Source of the DNA: CAYUYH01 sp964449175
Lineage (GTDB): Bacteria > Planctomycetota > Phycisphaerae > SM23-33
Reading direction: 5' to 3'
Assembly (NCBI GenBank): GCA_964449175.1
Contig: CAYUYH010000050.1
Location: 1 to 13,290, forward strand
Length of the DNA: 13,290 nucleotides
Shown here piece after piece: positions 6,647 through 13,290 of the stretch. How positions within the stretch are numbered: the first letter of the stretch is position 1; each line of letters opens with the position of its first letter. A program made the translations under genes and the position numbers. The notes under the pieces were generated by a model that was not told where the DNA came from, did not search any database, and was given only the letters and a program-made list of their open reading frames with translations.

Positions 6647-8840
6647 GGAGCAGCGGACGCCAGGGGGTGACGGTCTCCTCGTCCTGGTCGGCGGGCGGTG
6701 TCTCGGGATTCTCCGCCGGATGATCGCCGGTCCTTACCGGCAGAGTGACCTCGAAGACGACTCGGCCGGGCTCGTTTCGCGCGGCGATCTTCCCACTGCA
6801 CCGCTGCAGGATGCCCGTGCATATGCTCAAACCCAGTCCCGTGCCCTTGCCGATGGGCTTGGTCGTGAAGAACGGATCGCAGACCCTGCTCAGGTCGGCC
6901 TCCGGGATGGGCGGACCGCTGTTGGATATGCTCACGACGATGTGGTCGCCGTCGCGACGAGTGGCGACCTCGCTCAGCCCCATCCCCTCGTCGGTCGATT
7001 CCTCGATCGCGTCGCACGCATTGGAAAGTATGTTCGTCCAGACCTGCGCCAGCTCGGGGCCGGCCGACACGGGCGGCAGCTCGTCGGCCACGTCCGTCCT
7101 GATCTCGGCCATGTGCTTGATGCGGTTCTGAAGAATGACAAGCGTGTCCTCGATGGTCTGGTTGACGTTGACGGCCACCAGCGACGACTGGACGTCGCGC
7201 GAGTAGAACCTCAGCGCCCGGACGATGCGGGCTATCTTCTCGGCGCTGCTTGCGGAGATCTCCGCGGCGGTCTTGAGGGCGGCCACGTGCTCGAGAAAGG
7301 CCACGACGGGCTCGTGCGCCAGGTGCTTGAGCACGGCCTGGTAATCGGTGTCGGCCAGCCCGTAGGAGATGATGATCTCGGCCAGCCGGCGTCCGCCCGC
7401 CACGCCGCATTCGCGGAGCGTCTTCTCCACCTCGCGCCGCCTGGTCCTTAGCGACGACTCGCTGACAGCCATCCGCCTGTCGGGCACGTTGTCCAGCATG
7501 CCGGCCAGCCACTGCCGCGTGTCGTCCGGCAGGGTCGAGATGTCCATCTCCAGCCGCACCATCTCCTGGAGATGCCTGGTGGAATCGGCTGAGACATTGA
7601 GGATTGCCCCGGCCGGCGTGTTGATCTCGTGCGCCACGCCGGCTGCCAGCTCGCCCAGCATGCCCATCTTCTCGGACTGGACCAGATCCGACTGCGCCTG
7701 GCGAAGCTGCTGGTTGGTCTTGCTCAGCTCGGCCTGGGCCTGTTCCCTGTCGGCGATCTCCGTGTTGAGCTTCCCGACCGCGGCGTCCAGGCGCGAAGCC
7801 ATGTTGTCGAATGCCTTGCCCAGGGCGCCGACTTCGTCCCGCGAGTCGAGGTTCGCCCTCTGTGAAAGGTCTCCCTTGGCCAAGGCGGCGGTGACGGCGG
7901 CCAGCTTCGACAGGCCCGTGGTGATCGTCGAGGCGATGAGTACCGATCCGGCGACGCATGCAACCAGCACCGCCAGGGAGACCAGAATGGCGGTGTTTCT
8001 CAGGGAGTTCGGCCCGGCCATGAACTCCTTGTAGGGCAGGGTGGCGATGACCGTCCAGCTCGTCCCTTCCACCGGCGCGTAGGCTACGTAGCCGTCGATG
8101 CCCTCGATGGTGGCGCGCCCGCGCCCCGCGTTGGTGGTCCTGATGCGCGCGAGCAGCTCCTTCGACCGTTTTCCCTGGGCGGTAGCGGGCCGGAATAGCT
8201 TGTCCGCGCGGGGGTGGTACAGCAGCTTCCCCTCGCCGTCCACCACGGCGAGGAAGCCGGTGTCGTCGATTGGAGTCTGGCGGATACGCGCGAGCACATC
8301 GTGCAGAGGCACCCGCCCCATGATCAGCCCCTCGAACTCGTCGAAGAAGCTCTGCCGACACATGGCAAAGACTATCACGGCCTCCTCCGGCGCGTCGCTG
8401 CTTGCGGACAGCTTGACGTGGACGATGCTCCGCTCCCAGAGGGCGTCCTGGAACAGCTCGTCATCGCACACGTCCTTGAGCTGGTCTGACTTCTTGCCGT
8501 CGACGAGCTTGACCTCCTCGCGCCCGTCCTCGGCCACGTAGGCCAGCACCGGGAATTCCATTGCGAATTTCGCCAGGTACTGCGTCAGCGCGGGGTCGTT
8601 GAATGTCCCGTGATAGTCGCTTATCCCTTGTCCGGCGGCTATGCGCCGCAGCATGCTCGCCTTGGCGTCGATCAGCGTGGAGATGTGCCCCGCCTGCTCC
8701 TGGGCGATGACGGTCAGCTTGTCCAGTTGGCAGTCCCTGAGGTAGGAGACCGTCAGGCGATAGGCGACCGCGGTCGTCAGCACGCAGGCGACGCCCACGA
8801 GTACTGCCTGCCAGCCCAGGATTTTGGTCTTTATCGACAT
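6627..8840 (-). CDS. Membrane sensor histidine kinase (dCache-HAMP-HisKA-HATPase)
   Basis: A 737-residue two-component sensor kinase. A transmembrane helix lies at about 10-31, followed by a large periplasmic dCache-type domain (32-281, with FLAVVDGEGKLLYHP and GYVAYAPVEGTSWTVIATLP) and a second helix at 283-306. HAMP (about 305-357) and a coiled coil lead to the H-box GELAAGVAHEINTP, with phospho-acceptor His404. The ATP-binding domain has an N-box (TNILSNACDAIEES, Asn603 and Asn607), a G1-type box (NSGPPIPEADL), an F-box (DPFFTT) and a G2 box GKGTGLGLS (664-672), so all catalytic elements are intact. About 95 residues are inserted between the two DHp helices (roughly 425-520). The gene starts 18 bases after the binding-protein gene and is surely cotranscribed with it. 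No response regulator is in the window. The most likely role is sensing ligand state reported by the fused binding protein. Confidence 0.93.
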   Translation of the reverse strand: MSIKTKILGWQAVLVGVACVLTTAVAYRLTVSYLRDCQLDKLTVIAQEQAGHISTLIDAKASMLRRIAAGQGISDYHGTFNDPALTQYLAKFAMEFPVLAYVAEDGREEVKLVDGKKSDQLKDVCDDELFQDALWERSIVHVKLSASSDAPEEAVIVFAMCRQSFFDEFEGLIMGRVPLHDVLARIRQTPIDDTGFLAVVDGEGKLLYHPRADKLFRPATAQGKRSKELLARIRTTNAGRGRATIEGIDGYVAYAPVEGTSWTVIATLPYKEFMAGPNSLRNTAILVSLAVLVACVAGSVLIASTITTGLSKLAAVTAALAKGDLSQRANLDSRDEVGALGKAFDNMASRLDAAVGKLNTEIADREQAQAELSKTNQQLRQAQSDLVQSEKMGMLGELAAGVAHEINTPAGAILNVSADSTRHLQEMVRLEMDISTLPDDTRQWLAGMLDNVPDRRMAVSESSLRTRRREVEKTLRECGVAGGRRLAEIIISYGLADTDYQAVLKHLAHEPVVAFLEHVAALKTAAEISASSAEKIARIVRALRFYSRDVQSSLVAVNVNQTIEDTLVILQNRIKHMAEIRTDVADELPPVSAGPELAQVWTNILSNACDAIEESTDEGMGLSEVATRRDGDHIVVSISNSGPPIPEADLSRVCDPFFTTKPIGKGTGLGLSICTGILQRCSGKIAARNEPGRVVFEVTLPVRTGDHPAENPETPPADQDEETVTPWRPLLRAGASE

Positions 8841-8858
8841 CGGCGCCTATCGGAGCGA

Positions 8859-10610
8859 TCAGTCCGGCGGATGCTGGTTGTCCTTGCTTGCGACAGGGAC
8901 GGCCCCCGCGGCGGTAATGATGGCCCGCGCCTGGTCGCTGAACAGGAAGTCAAGGAACCTGCCGGCCAGCCCGGTGGGCTTGTCCTTGTAGACGATGCCA
9001 AGCGGGACGGCCAGTTTGTACGTTCCGTTGCGGACGTTCTCAGTCGACGGATACACGCCGTCCACCGATAGCACCTTGAGATTCGTGCCCGCCGCCACCG
9101 ACATTGGCAGGAAGCCGAATGTGTTCCTGTGGTCGGCCAGGGCGTCTCGTGCTTCCTGGGAGGAGTAGAACACCTTGGCGCGCTGCTCCTCGATGTCCTT
9201 GAACCCGGGCACGAGCTTGTTCAGCACGGTCAGGCACGAGTCGCCGGACTCCCTGGTGACGACGTAGATTCTCCCGCGTTCGGCGCCGAGCGTCTCCCAT
9301 TTGCTGATCCGCCCGGAGTAGACGCCGACGATGTCTTTCGTGGTGACGTTCTCCATGCCCTGCACGCTGGGGTGAGCCACGAAGACCACCGGCGACATGG
9401 CGAAGAGCTTGTAGGTCAGCCCGGCGGAGGTCTCGCTTTCCTTCAGAGGCCTGGCCACTCGCGCCAGGTCGGCCTTTCCGGCGATCAGCGCCCGGACGCC
9501 GCCGCTGGAGCCGATGCTGTCAGGCACTTCGATCTTCCCGCCGTCCAATTCAGCCATGAGGGCCTTGGCCAACTCGCGCAGGAGGTGCTGGCTATCGCCG
9601 GTCCCCGCCACGGTGACGGTCTGGCCCTCGTAGCCTCTTATGATCTTGTTCGCCTTGGCCAGGCATGACGAAGGAACGGTGTAGCCGATCGTCGCCGCCG
9701 CGTTCGCGTTGACGACCACTGAATATCGCGACATCGTGCGAATGGGGATGTCCCCGGGCGCCTTGCCGCCGGCCAGGATGTCGATCGCCGTCTGGGCGCT
9801 CAGCCTGCCCAGGTGCTCGTAGTCCACCGTCACGGCAAGCAGCGTGATGGGGTCGCCCTGCTCCAGTCCCAGACCCTTCAACGTGCTCGACACCACGGGC
9901 AGCCTTCTAGGACGGGCCTCGCGGGCAACCTCCGGCATGTTCTCGTAGACCAACTTCTCTATCGGCACCCAAAGTGCGTCGATGTTCTCCGCGGCGAGCT
10001 TGGCCACGGCCGGGGCTATCTCGTCTGCCTTCTTGATGGTGACCTCGTGCAGCGTGATGCCCATGGACTCGACCTTGTCCCGGGCCTCGGCCACCTCCGC
10101 GACCGGGACAGGGTTGTCTGGATCGTAGATCACGCCGAGCCTCTTCATGTGCGGAACGCACTCCTTGAAGATGCGGAGCTTGTCGGCCATGCCGATCCAG
10201 TTGCTGCTGCCGGTGACATTCCGTCCCGGGTGGTCCCAGCTTTCAGCGATTCCGGACAGCACCGGATTCGTGACGGCTGTGAACACTATGGGAATGTCCG
10301 TTACCTCCTGGATGGCCAGGCGGGCGGCGCCCGTGCCGACGGCGCAGATCAGGTCCACCTTCTCCTGCTTCCACTTGCGCAGGGTCGCCATGGCCTGCTC
10401 TTCGTCGCCGCGAACGTTCACCTGGTCGATCACGTGAGGCACCTGGCCAAGGTCCAGCACCTTGTGGAAGCCGTCAATCGCCTCCAGGTTGTGCGGCACG
10501 TCAAGCCAATTAAGGATGCCGATCGTGTAGACCTTCTCGTCGGCCGCTGTGGCCTTGGCGGCGCCAAGCACGCAGACTACCAAGGCCGCGGCTATTAATG
10601 ATCGTTTCAT
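8859..10610 (-). CDS. Fused periplasmic binding protein: ABC_sub_bind domain + PstS-like domain
   Basis: A 583-residue exported protein. The signal peptide ends ATA at about residue 22, and GGGTGA precedes the ATG. Residues about 27-325 match the ABC_sub_bind (TrpX-like) family: YTIGILNW, DLICAVGTGAARLA, IPIVFTAVTNPV, GRNVTGSS, KRLGVIYDPDNP. Residues about 330-575 match the PstS-like PBP_like_2 fold: TVTVAGTGDS, IGSSGGVRALIAGKADLARVARPLK, a SPVVFVAHPS strand, a VYSGRISKWE helix and RESGDS, a plausible anion-binding loop. Each half is a complete binding-protein domain of usual size, so one polypeptide could hold two ligands. No permease or ATPase gene is nearby; instead a porin gene lies upstream and a sensor kinase downstream, so a sensory rather than transport role is inferred. 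Ligands cannot be told from sequence. A frameshift joining two genes is unlikely because the frame is open and the linker reads normally. Confidence 0.88.
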   Translation of the reverse strand: MKRSLIAAALVVCVLGAAKATAADEKVYTIGILNWLDVPHNLEAIDGFHKVLDLGQVPHVIDQVNVRGDEEQAMATLRKWKQEKVDLICAVGTGAARLAIQEVTDIPIVFTAVTNPVLSGIAESWDHPGRNVTGSSNWIGMADKLRIFKECVPHMKRLGVIYDPDNPVPVAEVAEARDKVESMGITLHEVTIKKADEIAPAVAKLAAENIDALWVPIEKLVYENMPEVAREARPRRLPVVSSTLKGLGLEQGDPITLLAVTVDYEHLGRLSAQTAIDILAGGKAPGDIPIRTMSRYSVVVNANAAATIGYTVPSSCLAKANKIIRGYEGQTVTVAGTGDSQHLLRELAKALMAELDGGKIEVPDSIGSSGGVRALIAGKADLARVARPLKESETSAGLTYKLFAMSPVVFVAHPSVQGMENVTTKDIVGVYSGRISKWETLGAERGRIYVVTRESGDSCLTVLNKLVPGFKDIEEQRAKVFYSSQEARDALADHRNTFGFLPMSVAAGTNLKVLSVDGVYPSTENVRNGTYKLAVPLGIVYKDKPTGLAGRFLDFLFSDQARAIITAAGAVPVASKDNQHPPD

Positions 10611-10658
10611 GATGTCACCCTATCTATTGCCCCGACGAACAGTCGCTGGCTCCTCGGA

Positions 10659-12008
10659 TCAGATCGTTATCTGCACGCGACAGCCGATCACGCAGGCGTC
10701 GCCCACGCCGGCGGCGCCGCCGGGGTTCCAGACGTACTGAAACGACGGCGAGATGCCCAGCCACGGCGTAACGGCCACGTTGTAGTAAACCTCCAGCACC
10801 GACTCATCCGGCCTGGTGAAACCGGCGTCCTGAACGAGCTTGCCCCAGGCGAAGCCGACGCCGAGGACGTCGTCGTCGCGCGTCGGAAGCAGGCCCTCGT
10901 ACTGCACCCCGCCGCTCCAGAAACACTGTATGTCGCTGACGTCGCTGTGGGCGTAGCCGTAGCGCGTGAAGGCGCCCAGGCCCTGGCTGCCTCCCTTATC
11001 CTGCCCGGGTTCCCGCCAGAGAAGCTGATCGAAGCTCAGGTAGAAGCCCATGTCGTCGCGCTTCGTGCCGCCCGCGTGGGTGGTCTTGTCCTGGGGGTCG
11101 TACCAGAAGCCCACGCGATAGGCCCCGGGCAGCGGGCCGTTGGCCGAGGGGATCTCCGGGACTATGCCCGTCTCGTAGATGCTGAAGAAGTAGTCCTCGC
11201 CGTGGAACGCGGTGTGGAAGCCGGTCTCCCTCTTGTCGGCCTGGGCGTCGGCGACGCCCGCTCCGATATACCACCACTTCACCGGCTCGACGTGCACGAT
11301 CGCGCCGAGCCCGTCCTTGCAGAACGGGATCGTGGGGTTGTTGACGAGGGCGGAGTTGAGGAACTGCGTTCGCTCATCGTTGGCGTACTCGCTGCCGTCA
11401 AAGGTGCCGCAACGATCACAGCAGTCGAACCCGCCGGTCAGCTTAAGCTTGCCGACGCGGAATTGGAGCATGCCGTCGAAGAGCTTCTGCTGATAGTACA
11501 GCCTGGCCAGGTATATGCTGTAGTCGCCGCTGGCGTCGTCGTTGACGCCGCCGACGGCGCTGCCGACGGAGGATTTGTCCAGGCCGTCGGACCAACTGCC
11601 CTTGGCATAGGAGCAGACCGACGCGCCCGGCAGGCCGGCCAGCTTCTCCAGGTCCAGGTTCACCTGGAAGTCGTAGCTGCCGGCATATCGCCCGGCCCGC
11701 CTGTGCGTGCTCTGCCCGCCGTGGAGGTTGATCTGGTAGACCTGCGTCGCGCGGAGCTTGACGGTCACGCCGGCTGAGGACAGCTGCCTGCCCAGGCCGA
11801 ACCAGTCGCCCGTCAGCGATTTGCCTTCCAACCATTGGGTCAGCGGGTCGCTGTTCGTTGCCTGGTCATCGGCTGTCTCAGCCGCCCGGGCGGGCGCGCC
11901 GGCGCAGCACGCGACCGCGATCAGAACCAGGAGGGGGAAACGCGACCACGGACTCAAGCCGCCGAGACGATTGGTCCGGCGGGTACATCCCGCGAAAGTG
12001 TAACGCAT
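10659..12008 (-). CDS. OprB-type carbohydrate-selective porin
   Basis: A 449-residue outer-membrane beta-barrel protein and first gene of the leftward operon. AGAGGTGA lies just upstream of the ATG at 12008. The signal peptide is long (about 42 residues, ending PARA), with a basic N-region containing CTRR. The mature N-terminus reads WLEGKSLTGDWFGLGRQLSSAGV, a hallmark of the OprB family, and is followed by many amphipathic strands (FQVNLDLEKL, ARLYYQQKL, MLQFRVGKLKL, YRVGFWYDP, VLEVYYNVAVTPWLGISPSFQYV) and a terminal strand ending RVQITI. OprB porins admit sugars. The mature protein has eight cysteines, including a CCDRC cluster near residue 195 and a DACVIGC pair near the end, which is unusual for a porin. 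It is 48 bases upstream of the binding-protein gene, suggesting it admits the ligand that system senses. Confidence 0.9.
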   Translation of the reverse strand: MRYTFAGCTRRTNRLGGLSPWSRFPLLVLIAVACCAGAPARAAETADDQATNSDPLTQWLEGKSLTGDWFGLGRQLSSAGVTVKLRATQVYQINLHGGQSTHRRAGRYAGSYDFQVNLDLEKLAGLPGASVCSYAKGSWSDGLDKSSVGSAVGGVNDDASGDYSIYLARLYYQQKLFDGMLQFRVGKLKLTGGFDCCDRCGTFDGSEYANDERTQFLNSALVNNPTIPFCKDGLGAIVHVEPVKWWYIGAGVADAQADKRETGFHTAFHGEDYFFSIYETGIVPEIPSANGPLPGAYRVGFWYDPQDKTTHAGGTKRDDMGFYLSFDQLLWREPGQDKGGSQGLGAFTRYGYAHSDVSDIQCFWSGGVQYEGLLPTRDDDVLGVGFAWGKLVQDAGFTRPDESVLEVYYNVAVTPWLGISPSFQYVWNPGGAAGVGDACVIGCRVQITI

Positions 12009-12262
12009 GGTGTCACCTCTAACTTGCTGTAGTTATGGGGATTACCTGCCTGCCCCTCGCAGGCCGCACCCAGCGGCGCGGAGCGGGTACGGTAACCCAT
12101 ACAGCGTATATCGGCCAGGGGGAATGCGGTGTTTACGAGGGAGGCGAACTAAAATCCTCTTGCGCAGTCAGTTGCGCCCGGGCCGTCCACTTGCCGAGGC
12201 CCCTCCGGTCCCATCTGGTGGGGATGTCCTCGGCCAAGGAAGTGAATCACTGCGTCACCACA
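12009..12262 (-). other. Non-coding leader region upstream of the porin gene
   Basis: No gene is supported in the 322 bases between the porin start (12008) and the lipoprotein stop (12331). Besides the terminator at 12263-12307, this stretch holds a GTGATTCAC palindrome (12242-12250), a long bulged stem (12191-12237), a GCGCA/TGCGC hairpin (12162-12177) and a GCCTGC/GCAGGC hairpin (12048-12064) close to the ribosome site. I found no convincing -35/-10 pair for the porin operon, although one must lie here if the upstream terminator works. Confidence 0.5.
12191..12237 (-). promoter_or_regulatory. Possible structured RNA element in the porin operon leader
   Basis: Positions 12191-12199 pair with 12228-12237 (one bulged C), continuing after a four-base bulge with 12200-12203 pairing to 12220-12223 and then 12205-12206 with 12217-12218, closing a 10-base loop. 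The result is an extended bulged stem rather than a simple terminator, and no T-run follows on either strand. It matches no riboswitch I know. GC-rich DNA produces such foldings by chance, so confidence is low. Confidence 0.3.
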
Positions 12263-12307
12263 CCAGAGAAAAGCCGGACCCGACGCCTCAGGCGCCGGGT
12301 CCGGCTT
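12263..12307 (-). terminator. Intrinsic terminator of the Ala/Pro-rich lipoprotein gene
   Basis: Positions 12271-12282 pair with 12296-12307 over 12 perfect base pairs. After one mismatch a further four pairs close a TCA loop. On the minus strand the stem runs directly into TTTTCTCT, a good U-tract. It lies 23 bases beyond the stop codon at 12331, so it terminates the leftward lipoprotein transcript and insulates the porin operon from it. Confidence 0.85.
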
Positions 12308-12330
12308 GGAACATCGACACGGTGCGTAGG

Positions 12331-12795
12331 CTAGCCTTCCAGCTTGGGCATCTCCGTCGGCGCCGCTGGAGCGGCCGGCGCCTCAGGGGCCGCCGGCGCC
12401 TCGGGAGTAAGCATCTCCGAAGCCGCCTCGGCCGCCTTCTTGGCGGCATCCAGTGCAGCGCGGGCGTCGGCGATCTTCGTCTGCATCGACTCGGGCAGGG
12501 CCGAGCTCATGCCCTCAAGCTTGGCCAAAGCTGCCTCGGCGTCGTCGAGCTTGTTTTCCTTGATGTATTGCAGCACCTGCGCCAGCAGCGACTGGGCTTC
12601 CTTGAGCTTTTCGTCGTCGGCCGGAGCGGGCATTGCCGGCGGCGTCACCGCCTCGGGCGCCGCGGGCGCCTCGGCGGGCGCGGCTTGGTCCGGCTCGGCG
12701 GGAGGCGTCTTCTCCTTCGAGCAGCCGGCGCCAACGCACATCAGCAGCGCACCGCAGACGGCGAGCGCAAACAGCAGCTTCGTTGAGTGTGGCAT
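12331..12795 (-). CDS. Ala/Pro-rich lipoprotein with a helical core
   Basis: A 154-residue predicted lipoprotein. AAGGAG precedes the ATG at 12795, and the signal peptide ends GAGC with lipidated Cys25, followed by SKEK. Residues about 30-58 are a Pro/Ala/Glu-rich linker, 60-130 are charged helix likely to form a coiled coil or helical hairpin (EAQSLLAQVLQYIKENKLDDAEAALAKLEGM, then a DARAALDAAKKAAEAASEML stretch), and the tail is again Pro/Ala-rich with an EAPAAP repeat of 18-base period (12374-12402). The helical core resembles TPR-like repeats, but no family is certain. It could span part of the periplasm as a tether. It has its own promoter and terminator, so it appears to be a single-gene unit. 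Low-complexity composition makes homology calls unreliable. Confidence 0.75.
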   Translation of the reverse strand: MPHSTKLLFALAVCGALLMCVGAGCSKEKTPPAEPDQAAPAEAPAAPEAVTPPAMPAPADDEKLKEAQSLLAQVLQYIKENKLDDAEAALAKLEGMSSALPESMQTKIADARAALDAAKKAAEAASEMLTPEAPAAPEAPAAPAAPTEMPKLEG

Positions 12796-12853
12796 TAGGT
12801 ATCTCCTTCTCTCTTGAAGAGGATCTGTGCCTTTCCGCCAGATTGGACCAGGT

Positions 12854-12882
12854 ATTATACACCCGCCAGGGCTGCAAGGCCA
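12854..12882 (-). promoter_or_regulatory. Sigma-70-like promoter of the Ala/Pro-rich lipoprotein gene
   Basis: On the minus strand a perfect TATAAT (12854-12859) lies 17 bases from a weak -35 (TGGCCT, 12877-12882). The -10 is preceded by TG. The expected transcript starts near 12847, about 50 bases before the ATG at 12795. The remainder of the gap (12883-12960) contains only a loose inverted repeat (12920-12926 with 12952-12958) that might end the upstream MscS-type transcript but has no T-run. Confidence 0.55.
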
Positions 12883-12960
12883 TAGTTGTGTTCGCTCAGG
12901 GCGACCAAACCTGCACTCCGCAGCCGTGGGGCCACGTCTGGCGGTCCGGGCCGGCTGCCG

Positions 12961-13290
12961 TCAGGCCTCGATCTTGTGCAGGTGCACGTCCATCTGCGGG
13001 AACGGGATGCCAAGCCCGGCCGCGTCCAGGGCCAGCTTCGCCTGGCGGGTGGTGGCGTCGCGCACCGTCCAGTAGTTCTCGCCCTTCGTCCAGACGCGGA
13101 CGACCCAATTGACCGACGAGTCGCCCAGGTCCAGCAGCATGACCATCGGGGCCGGGTCGGCCAGGATGTCCGGCACGGCCTTGGCAGCGGCAAGCAGCAC
13201 CTCCCGCGTGCGATCCAGGTCGGCTGGGTACTCCACGCCGACGTTTACATCGACGCGGCGTGTTGGATTGTGCGTGATGTTCTCTATGGT
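12961..13290 (-). CDS. MscS-family mechanosensitive channel, C-terminal part (cut by window edge)
   Basis: The C-terminal 109 residues of a leftward gene whose start lies beyond position 13290. The reading frame is open to the edge. It begins TIENITHNPTRRVDVNVGVEYPADLDR, the conserved beta-to-alpha/beta transition of the MscS cytoplasmic cage. It continues through an alpha/beta domain (TREVLLAAAKAVPDIL, then MVMLLDLGDSSVNWVVRVWT) and ends FPQMDVHLHKIEA, close to the usual MscS C-terminus. MscS channels open under membrane tension to release solutes in osmotic downshock. The pore helices are not in view, so which MscS subfamily it belongs to cannot be told. A GTG at 13236 is an internal Val codon, not a start. 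The next gene downstream has its own promoter. Confidence 0.88.
   Translation of the reverse strand, partial: TIENITHNPTRRVDVNVGVEYPADLDRTREVLLAAAKAVPDILADPAPMVMLLDLGDSSVNWVVRVWTKGENYWTVRDATTRQAKLALDAAGLGIPFPQMDVHLHKIEA

Noticed and set aside
6547..8361. 604-codon minus-strand frame overlapping the histidine kinase gene
   Set aside because: It is a shifted frame of the kinase gene; the kinase frame has every catalytic box, while this one is Arg/Gly/Ala-rich low-information sequence.
10947..11777. 276-codon plus-strand frame within the porin gene
   Set aside because: It is the opposite strand of a clear OprB-type gene and has no ribosome site or recognisable motif.
12080..12120. A sigma-54 promoter around CTGGCCGATATACGCTG upstream of the porin gene
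   Set aside because: The GG and GC elements are not at the required spacing, so the match is not acceptable.

Overview
The window suggests a GC-rich, diderm (Gram-negative-type) bacterium. It encodes an outer-membrane porin, several lipoproteins with clear lipoboxes, periplasmic binding domains and an MscS-type channel. The strongly duplicated CsgG/FlgT-like lipoprotein set, the OprB-type porin and the base composition would fit a planctomycete (Phycisphaerae-like) or a related environmental lineage. That placement is inference only, because no marker gene is present. There are no tRNAs, rRNAs, CRISPR arrays or mobile elements.

Region 1 (1-6593) is an envelope gene cluster. A CsgG-like lipoprotein gene (56-1072) is read to the left from its own promoter. 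Divergent to it is a five-gene rightward set: a second CsgG-like lipoprotein with TPRs (1290-2273), a secreted protein made of three LPP20/FlgP-like domains (2347-3702), a small lipoprotein of unknown function (3721-4134), and two tandem FlgT-like exported proteins (4218-5354 and 5391-6593). In Vibrio, FlgO (CsgG-like), FlgP (LPP20) and FlgT together build outer-membrane and periplasmic rings around the flagellar motor. All three fold classes occur here, duplicated or repeated, with no flagellar gene in view. This is the most interesting part of the window: a possible H-ring-like envelope complex.

Region 2 (6613-12008) is a leftward sensory operon that converges on region 1 at a shared GC hairpin. 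In transcription order it encodes an OprB-type porin, an unusual fusion of an ABC_sub_bind-type domain with a PstS-like binding domain, and a dCache-HAMP histidine kinase. It has no permease, ATPase or response regulator. The likely logic is entry through the outer membrane, ligand capture in the periplasm, and signalling by the kinase.

Region 3 (12009-13290) holds a 322-base intergenic stretch with several RNA-hairpin-forming segments, a strong leftward intrinsic terminator, a small Ala/Pro-rich lipoprotein with a good promoter, and the C-terminal end of an MscS-family channel cut by the window edge.
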